In this document: piece by piece, positions 55,888 to 64,000 of the stretch
Layout: every line of letters starts with the position of its first letter
Numbering within the stretch: the first letter of the stretch is position 1
Source of the DNA: Costus lasius
Taxonomy: Eukaryota > Streptophyta > Magnoliopsida > Zingiberales > Costaceae
NCBI GenBank assembly: GCA_027563935.2
Contig: CM050451.1
Location: 31,139,565-31,203,564 of the forward strand
Length of the DNA stretch: 64,000 nt
Reading direction: 5' to 3'
Notes under the pieces: generated by a model
What the model was told of the DNA's origin: nothing
Database searches by the model: none
The model's input: only the letters and a program-made list of their open reading frames with translations
Made by a program: the position numbers and the translations under genes

Positions 55888-57703
55888 TAGGCTCATGATA
55901 TGATCGATATGATTGCTTTAAGTATTGGTGATCCATACATGATGTTGCGCTTACTGTTTCCTTGAGGCATGCTTTGTTTTCATGATGTTGCGCTTATATG
56001 TTCATGATGTTGCGCTTGTATCATATGTTCCTGAAGTATGCGCTCCCCCTTGAAGGGGACCTCCTAAAGTATGCGCTCCCCCTTGAAGGGGACCCCCTTA
56101 GATCTAAGGGTTATCAAGCATGTTGTTTGTTTGTAACATTGCGCATGTTATAAAAGTTTTCTAAAACTTACCTCTTGCGCGCTTCATTAGATCTAAGGTG
56201 CCACTACATTAAACCCTTAGATGGGTTGATGAGGTTGAAGTCACCACTAGGTTGGATCCAAGTCTGATCAGACCATCTGACAGCTCAGATGGGTTGACCC
56301 AATAGCACCTATGCGCAAGCACAAGGTGGCTATAGGTTGACTGCATCTAGGGCGTGTAGCGAGGTCTGGTTGAGACAACTACTGAACACACTTGAGTTAG
56401 GCCCGGGGTCACACCCGCTTGCCAAAACTCATGGGGTGGTTCAGCCCTTGGGGCATGCATGGTTGACCATTAGGTCAACTCGGGTCAGTTAGGACTCGGT
56501 GCATGCAAGGGCAAAGGATCTAGCTAGATGGATGAGTGGATCCCCATCAATGGACCATTGTAAGGTTGTAGGGCTCATAAGGAAATTAAATTGATGCCAT
56601 GGGTTTTTCCAAAATTTAATTTCTTGAATGGATCACATGTTGATTGAATCATATGCTTGTTTATTTAGTCTTATGTGGGTTGCCCTATTGTGTGCTGTGC
56701 TGGGGCCTGCGAGCCTGGATAAGTTGTAAATTAATTTGTGATCTGCGAATCACATTGTACTTAATTTATAATATGTAGTTGACCTGCGAGTCAACCTTGT
56801 CTAGATAGATCAAATGTACTTTGATTAGACAAGTGCACACATCCAAGAGGGGCATTCATCTGGTGGTGCACCTGAGGTGCTCTTGGCGCTAGGGCACTGG
56901 GTTGGACCAGATGAGATGCAAGGAGCTCAAGTGAAGACTTAAGTAAATTAAGGTCTTACTAGGGTTCATGGGCTTTTACCACATAAGATCATGCTTTCTT
57001 CTTATTGCTTATAATTAGAATTGCATGTTTAAGTTTATCTTCTGCTATCACCATAGGACTTGTATGATAGTTAAGAAGATAAAAGACCGATAAAATCCAA
57101 CGCTAACATATCAAGCTCGTAAGCCTTCTGACGCGAAACCTCACCTTTCTGATTATCGTTGGAGCCGTGTTGAACCCACTCAGTGGGCACGTCCACCTAT
57201 CTTCAGACGGTGCTGGATTTCACCTGCGTGTTACAGAGTTGGGATTTATCCCCTCTCGTTGCTCAGCATAGCACGTGGTGGTCCAGGGAGTAGGTCAGGT
57301 CAGCTTGACCATGTTGGCTACATATGTGGCGCATATGGTAGCACATGGAGGCAGCCATCTCTGGGATCAGAGACTGTGTTGTACCAACTCAGTTGGCACA
57401 GTCTGCTGGATTGCCAAGATGAAGGGGAATCGCACGGGTTGGCGATTGGCTGGCACAGCCTACCAGAAATTAGTACTTGTCATCTCTGTGCATCTTATCT
57501 CGCCTGAGCGGGACGCGGAGACCAAGTATGAAATCTGGATCCCATCTCACTAAAAGAGTGTTACTCTTTCGGACTGTTTACTGGATTTTTCAGTCAGACA
57601 AAATAGTGAGAAAAGAATCTTTCTTAAGTCCTGGATTGATTCTGAACATTGATACTGACCTTGCTGTTCTTGCTTGTTGTAGATAACTGCAGCAACGAAC
57701 ACC
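55888..57703 (+). other. Leader of element E
   Basis: Two tandem copies of the GC hairpin CCCCTTGAAGGGG (56046-56058 and 56079-56091), each preceded by TATGCGCTCC. Repeated GATGTTGCGCTTA strings lie just upstream. Both TCA-loop hairpins and the possible intron end TTGCTTGTTGTAG (ends about 57683) are present. The leader frame is open without its ATG. Confidence 0.7.
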
Positions 57704-60700
57704 ATGAGCTTCAATGTGCGATCCCTACTGGAAAGGGAGAAGTTTGCTGGGCCGAACTTCTCTGACTGGTTCGGACACCTTAAGATTGTTCTTAAGGCAG
57801 AGAGGAAACTGTATGTCCTCGAGACGGCGATACCGCCGCAGCCCGCTCCGAACGCCGCAAGGGCGGTTCGGGATGCCTACGAAAGGCACGTCAATGATAG
57901 CATTGATGTCGCTTGCCTGATGCTAGCGTCTATGACGCCACCGCTGCAGCGTCAGCATGAGGATATGTCGGCTATAGAAATTATAGCGAACCTCAAGATG
58001 CTGTATGCTGCACAGGCGAGGACTGAGCGCTATAATCTGACGAAGCTCTTCTTTCAGAGCAAACTGGCTGAGGGGAGCCCAGTGGGAGCTCACGTGCTCA
58101 AGATGATTGGGCACAAGGAGGCTCTGGAGAAACTGGGGCATACCATCAACCAGGAGCTTGCTGTAGATATTATTCTGCAGTCTCTCCCGCCTTCTTTCGA
58201 TGCGTTCATTATTAACTTTAATATGAACAAGATCGATTGTACGCCGGCAGAGCTGCTGAATATGCTCTTGACAACTGAGGAAACTCTGAAGGGTAAGCCT
58301 TCAACCTCTGTCTTGATGGTTCCTTCTAGGAACAAGAAGAAGGGGAAGAAGGGCAAGGCCCCTGTCAAGAATTACAGTAAGGCCCTGAAACAGAAGGTGA
58401 AGCGGTCGAAGGACAACAGGTGTTTCCACTGTGGCCAGCTGGGTCACTGGAAAAAGGACTGTAAAGCGCTCCAAGGAGATAAGAGGGGAAGCATTGCTTC
58501 TGGCTCAGGTATATACGTGACGGAAGTCATGGTTTCATCTTCTTCTATATCATGGGTGTTAGACACTGCATGTGGAGTTCACATTTGTTCAAATGTGCAG
58601 GAACTCAAGAGAAGAAGGCAGGTGGGACAGCATGAGGTAGACCTACGAGTTGGAAACGGGGCACGGGTTGCTGCTGTTGCTGTAGGAGACTATTTCATTA
58701 CTTTACCATCTGGCATTGTATTAGAATTAAACAATTGTTATTTTGTACCCAGTATTACCAAGAATATTATCTCCATTCCTGCTCTTGTCAGGAAAGGATT
58801 TGCCTTTGAATGCAAGATTTCAAAGTGTGTTTTAACTTATGATAATATTGTGTATGCAACTGGTTCAATTAACAATGGGTTATACATGTTGGACATGGAA
58901 AATTCTATACAAAACATTGATAATAAGAAAGCCAAGTATGCTGATGACAGCACCTTGCTATGGCATAGTCGTTTAGGCCATATAAACGAGAAGCGCATTA
59001 AGCGGTTGCATGAACATGGACTGCTGGGATCATTCTCCTATGAGGAGATTGAGACATGCAAAGCTTGTTTAATGGGTAAAATGACGAAGTCTCCTTTTCC
59101 TCACAAAGGTCAAAGGACTTCAGGTTTACTGGACCTTATACACAGTGATGTGTGTGGGCCTTTCAGTAAACATGCCAGAGGTGGCTATCAGTACTTCATT
59201 ACCTTCACTGATGATTTCAGTAGGTATGGGTATGTCTATTTAATGAGACATAAAAATGAATCTTTTGACAAGTTCAAAGAGTTCAAGAATGAAGTACAGA
59301 ATCAGTTAGGCCGAAATATCAAGGCACTTCGTTCTGATCGAGGTGGTGAATACCTGAGTCATGCGTTTACTGACTATCTGAAGGAGTGTGGGATTATCTC
59401 ACAGCTCACTCCGCCAGGAACACCGCAATGGAATGGTGTGTCCGAGAGGAGAAATAGAACGCTACTTGATATGGTTCGTTCTATGATGAGTCAGGCTACT
59501 CTTCCATATTCCTTTTGGGGTTTTGCACTGGAAACAGCTGCAAAGGTACTAAACCGAGTGCCATCCAAGGCAGTTTCAAAGACGCCATATGAGTTATGGT
59601 ATGGGAAACAGCCTAGCTTGACATTTATCAGGATCTGGGGTTGCGAGGCTTATGTCAAAAAGCTCGCCTCTGGGAAACTAGAGAGCAGATCTGACAAATG
59701 TATCTTTGTCGGTTACCCTAAGGAAACTAAGGGTTATTATTTCTACGATCCCAAAGAGAACAAGGTTTTTGTTGCTCGGACGGCCATATTTCTTGAGAAG
59801 GAATTTATTCTGCAAGAGGCCAGTGGGAGAGAAATAAAGCTGGATGAAAATCCAGAGGAAGGACAAAGTAGTCAAGCACAGTTGGATGTGCCTGAGCCAG
59901 TAGATCAGGTTATTGAACAACCTGAGGCTCAGATATCACGGGAACCGCGAAGATCGGGTAGGATCCGTCGACAGCCTGAGCGCTATGACGGAGTCTACAT
60001 CATGGATAATGATGAACCCCTAACTTATGCGGATGCGGTCAGTGGACCGGAGTCAGCTAGATGGCTTGAAGCTATGCGAGCCGAGATGGACTCCATGTCA
60101 GATAACCAAGTCTGGGATTTGGTTGATCCGCCTCCGGGAGTAATCCCTATAGGCTGTAAATGGATCTTCAAGAAGAAGATTGACATGGATGGTAACGTGG
60201 TTACCTATAAAGGCAGGCTAGTTGCGAAAGGTTTCAAACAAATCTACGGGATAGATTATGATGAAACTTTCTCTCCTGTAGCCATGTTTAAGTCTATTCG
60301 GATTCTTTTCGCGATAGCTGCATATTACGATTATGAGATCTGGCAGATGGATGTGAAGACAGCTTTCCTCAATGGAAATCTGGATGAGGATGTGTATATG
60401 ACACAACCTGAGGGTTTCACTAATCCATCAGATCGTCATAAAATATGCAAGTTAAAGAAATCCATTTATGGATTGTAGCAAGCATCAAGAAGCTGGAATA
60501 TTCGTTTTGATGAATCAATCTCTGAGTTTGGTTTCATCAAGAACGAAGATGACCCGTGTGTATATAAGAGGTTTAGTGGGAGCGTGATTACATTCCTAAT
60601 CCTCTACGTCGATGATATCTTGATCATTGGAAACGATATTCCTGAACTGCATGCTGTTAAGGCATGGTTAGGAAAATGTTTTCAGATGAAAGATCTAGGA

Positions 60701-61588
60701 GAAGCAGCCTATGTATTAGGTGTGAAGATCTACCGGGATAGATCTAAGAGGCTTCTCGGGTTGTGCCAGAGTACCTACATCGATAAGGTCCTGGAGAGAT
60801 TCCATTTAGAGAATTCTAAACGTGGATATCTTCCAGTCAGACATGGTCTGAATCTTTCGAAGAGTCAGTGTCCACAAACACAGACTGAGAAAGATGAAAT
60901 GGACAATACGCCTTATGCTTCGGCTATTGGGTCCATTATGTATGCGATGTTGTGTACTCGCCCAGACGTCGCTTACGGGTTAAGCGTGACCAGTCGATTC
61001 CAAAGTAATCCAGGTTTGGCGCACTGGATTGCGGTCAAGAACATCTTAAAATATCTGCGGAGGACCAAAGATATGTTCTTGATATATGGTGGTCAGGAAG
61101 AACTCAGTATAGAGGGATATACTGACGCTTCGTTCCAGTCGGACCAGGATGATTTCCGATCGCAATCAGGCTATGTTTTTAGCTTGAATGGAGGTGCTGT
61201 GGTGTGGAAAAGTTTCAAACAGTCAACTGTTGCTGATTCCACAACAGAAGCCGAGTATGTTGCAGCCTCGGAAGCATCCAAGGAGGCAGTGTGGATTCGT
61301 AAGTTCGTGAGAGAACTTGGTGTCGTTCCTTCGAGTGCAGATCCTTTGGTTATCTTCTGTGATAACACTGGAGCTATAGCACAAGCAAAGGAACCGCGGT
61401 CACACCAGAAGTCCAAGCACATACAAAGACGTTTTCACTTGATCCGGGAGATCATTGATCGTGGCGAGATCAAGATTTGCAAGGTTCATACAGATGACAA
61501 TCTGGCAGACCCGCTTACCATGCCTCTGGCGCAGCAGAAGCATGAGAAGCACTGTAATAATATGGGTTTGAGATTTCTCAACCATTAG
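57704..61588 (+). pseudogene. Element E gag-pol, single nonsense codon
   Basis: 1295 codons in one frame, colinear with D. Gag, CCHC, DTA protease, HHCC and DDE integrase are complete. In RT, codon 925 (60476-60478) is TAG where the other copies have Lys (AAA) in SIYGLKQAS; the neighbouring codon also differs (TTG for CTT/CTG), so three substitutions fall in six bases. Downstream, YVDD and the RNase H triad are intact and in frame. TAG is followed by CAAGCA. Near the end, LTMPLAQ replaces LTKPLAQ. Confidence 0.95.
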
Positions 61589-61608
61589 ATTAAGTGCAAG
61601 TGGGAGAT

Positions 61609-63299
61609 TGTTGGGGTATGCCCTTAAGGCTAATGTTTGAGGCCTTTGGGATTGTATAAGTATCATGTAATAAACTCTTGTGTTTATAAAAGGCATGGTT
61701 ATTATTCAGGTTGTTACCTTGTCTGCTGTAATAAGTGTACTTCTGAATAATGTCTCAAAGCTGTTCAGCTAGGCTGACAGGCTATATGTCCTTAGTCGAG
61801 ATATCTTGGTGAACATGAGACAGCCTTGATATGATTGAGACTAATATGAGTGCTAATCTTATAGGATGCTTCGAGCATGGAATAAGATGTAGACTCATGG
61901 GTACATTGGATGTACTGGACAGACCCTACTCGGATATTCCATTGCTTGTCACAATGTGAATGATCCTTGTGAGCACTAAGTGGCACATGTCCTTTGACTT
62001 GAGATCACTTGTGTTTCTAAATGATGATTGTCATTGTTTTGAGGTAGTTCAATATCATTTGAAACATAATGATTATAGACTATCTTGGATGGTGAGCTTG
62101 AATCAGGTTAGAGCACTAGTGATAGACATAGGATTGCCGTCTCCTTGTTTAAGGAGTGTGATGTTCTAATGGGCCCCCTATATGAGATGATTGAGATAGT
62201 GTATGGCCATGCCCAGATGACAATGTGCATCTGATCTAATCATGCTCATCGTATTGGAGTTACAAGCTTGACCCGCTTGTCCAATAAGAACATCCAGTGG
62301 CAAAGGACACATGTATGCCTTGTGAATGGAGTCACACTTGTGCAATGGTTTGGGAGTAGTCTTGGAAGACTCTTTCCTTTATATCGGGAGACAGTGATGT
62401 GTTGCTAGATACCCCTCACTGATCGTGATAACGTAAGTTATCGTTACCGACATTTAGAGGAAACCCTCAGGGTCGCACAATTTGATGATATGGCTTACTT
62501 GAGTCAGATCGAATGGACTGGATTCTTTGAGTTCAGATTAAAGGGATTTTATCTCTGATTGTAAGTGAGATCTGGTCTGATCATGTTTGATTAATTAAGG
62601 CTTGAGATCGGTAAGCTTCGATCAAGAGAGATGATGCTAGATCGGAAGGATCAGGGGCATCAGGTGATGAATGGTTAGATCATGAGCCTTGGGGTTCAAT
62701 ATGGTCTAGACCACATGGCTTGAGCCATTTCGGTTTGGTTCATGAACCAAAGTTGAATCGAACGGTTTAGCTTGAACCGGTTCACAATTGTGAACGCATG
62801 GTTCAATGCTCAAATGCGTTTGGGTTATGGCTTGAGCGCATGCTTTGATGAGCTTCCATTTATGGAAAGTCATCAAAGGGGGCCGGTTTCACTTAACGCC
62901 AAAAACGCTTATGCGTTGGAACTCTTCTCATCAACGCCTTGGACATTGGTTGAGGTGTGGTTGACGACGAGAAGGAGAGCTTGGGCAAAGAGGAACTCTC
63001 GGCAACAAGGAAGTTCATCATCCCTTCCATTCGACAAGTGAAGATTCCTTGAGTGACTTGCTAGCACAAGCGACCCCAAGGAGTGAGCCAACTTCATCTT
63101 GTGTGTGGCACACTTTGGAGGAGACCTATCTTGATCTCTTCTTCCAAGCCGAGATCCAAGTCCATGGCATTGGTATGATTTCTAGTTTCAAGTTGATCAT
63201 ATTGTTTCATATCCGATCTTGACTTGAAGCCCTCTTTCCGCTATGCATGATAGATGAGCATGCTTAGGGTTTCTTCCCCCTTAGTTAGGGGTTCCTTCA
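61609..63299 (+). repeat. 3' LTR of element E
   Basis: 1691 bp after AAGTGGGAGAT; apparently identical to the 5' LTR. Hairpin at 62427-62442. Ends TTCCTTCA, then gtctc. Confidence 0.97.
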
Positions 63300-63304
63300 G
63301 TCTC

Positions 63305-63511
63305 ATGTTCACCAAGATATCTCGACTAAGGACTTATAGCATGTCAGCCTAGCTGAACAGCTTTGAGACATTATTCAGAAGAACATATATTGCAGCAGAC
63401 AATGTAGCTAACTGAATAACAACCATGCCTTTATAAACATAACAGTTTATTACATGATACAGATACATTCCCATAGGCTTCAAACATTAGCCTTAAGGGC
63501 ATACCCCAACA
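63305..63511 (-). repeat. Inner end of the element F 3' LTR
   Basis: Continues the LTR of 53653-54182 after E and ends CATACCCCAACA, followed by the reversed polypurine tract ATCTCCCACTT. So this is the 3' LTR of a minus-strand element extending right. Confidence 0.9.
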
Positions 63512-63531
63512 ATCTCCCACTTGCACTTAAT

Positions 63532-64000
63532 CTAATGGTTGAGAAATCTCAAACCCATATTATTACAGTGCTTCTCATGCTTCTGCTGCGCCAGAGGCTT
63601 GGTAAGCGGGTCTGCCAGATTGTCATCTGTATGTACCTTGCAGATTTTGATCTCGCCACGATCTATGATCTCCCTGATCAAATGAAACCGTCTCTGTATG
63701 TGCTTGGACTTCTGGTGCGACCGTGGTTCCTTTGCTTGTGCGATTGCTCCAGTGTTATCACAGAAGATAACCAAAGGATCTGCACTCGAAGGAACGACAC
63801 CAAGTTCTCTCACGAACTTACGAATCCACACTGCCTCCTTGGATGCTTCCGAGGCTGCAACATACTCGGCTTCTGTTGTGGAATCAGCAACAATTGACAG
63901 TTTGAAACTCTTCCACACCACTGCACCTCCATTCAAGCTAAAAACATAGCCTGATTGCGATCGGAAATCATCCTGGTCCGACTGGAACGAAGCGTCAGTA
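63532..64000 (-). CDS. pol: Element F pol, C-terminal RNase H part, runs off the window
   Basis: Open minus-strand frame from the stop at 63532 to the window end, encoding the RNase H domain: YTDASFQSDQDD, STTEAEYVAAS, CDNTGAIAQ and NLADPLTKPLAQ. No stop or frameshift in the visible part. Whether the rest of F is intact cannot be seen. Confidence 0.9.
   Translation of the reverse strand, partial: TDASFQSDQDDFRSQSGYVFSLNGGAVVWKSFKLSIVADSTTEAEYVAASEASKEAVWIRKFVRELGVVPSSADPLVIFCDNTGAIAQAKEPRSHQKSKHIQRRFHLIREIIDRGEIKICKVHTDDNLADPLTKPLAQQKHEKHCNNMGLRFLNH

Larger units (their letters stand above)
54183..63299 (+). mobile_element. Copia element E, complete, youngest insertion, one stop codon
   Basis: Two 1691-bp LTRs with no difference found in the parts compared, target duplication gtctc (54178-54182 and 63300-63304), inserted in the LTR of F. 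Element length 9117 bp. Primer site, leader, gag-pol and polypurine tract are present. The frame has one nonsense codon in RT, so E probably moved with proteins from a relative such as D, its closest copy here. Confidence 0.97.

Noticed and set aside
1..64000. A host gene, CRISPR array or bacterial-type operon
   Set aside because: All long frames are retrotransposon proteins; repeats are LTRs with target duplications, not spaced short repeats.

Overview
This window is plant heterochromatin-type DNA made almost entirely of nested LTR retrotransposons. I see no host gene, rRNA or tRNA gene, CRISPR array or bacterial-style operon. Evidence for a seed plant: Ty1/copia polyproteins with an initiator-tRNA-Met type primer site, and an Athila/Tat-type Ty3/gypsy element with a tRNA-Asp type primer site and plant-specific gag and protease motifs. 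The species cannot be named from the sequence.

Layout, left block (1-37757): a decayed Athila-like Ty3/gypsy element lies on the minus strand (left LTR piece 1-551, right LTR from 34112 to 37757, gag around 33.9-32.9 kb, protease 32.8-31.9 kb, RT/RNase H 22.7-20.5 kb, integrase 2.4-1.5 kb). It is split by copia element A (+, 2446-20451, TSD aatgt), which is itself split by copia element B (+, 7535-16596, TSD cactc), and by copia element C (+, 22728-31850, TSD attct). A solo copia LTR (-, 35853-37558, TSD gggag) sits in its right LTR.

Middle block (37758-41545): old, degraded sequence with an AT-rich stretch, a probable Athila/Tat-type LTR remnant (39164-40292) and a strongly diverged copia LTR (40293-41545).

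Right block (41546-64000): a plus-strand copia LTR fragment (41546-42166) is broken by a minus-strand copia element F whose 3' LTR I reconstruct from pieces 42167-42931, 53653-54182 and 63305-63511, with its pol running off the window at 64000. Inside that LTR lie element D (-, 42932-52026, intact polyprotein), a second D-type pol end (52027-53652) sharing D's 5' LTR, and element E (+, 54183-63299, TSD gtctc).

A to F and the solo LTR belong to one long-LTR (about 1.65-1.7 kb) copia family with one gag-pol frame of about 1294 codons. B and D have uninterrupted frames. E has one stop, C two stops, A stops plus a frameshift. By-eye LTR differences are about 11 (A), 3 (B), 3 (C), 1 (D) and 0 found (E), so bursts were recent and B is younger than the A copy it entered. 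B and D could supply proteins in trans to C and E.

No unknown protein system was found. The most notable unexplained signals are in the non-coding parts: a hairpin in every full LTR with a GNRA-type tetraloop and pair-preserving changes, a paired set of TCA-loop hairpins in the leader, a T-arm-like leader hairpin in A and B, a GC hairpin at the LTR end re-used in leaders, and a possible leader intron.
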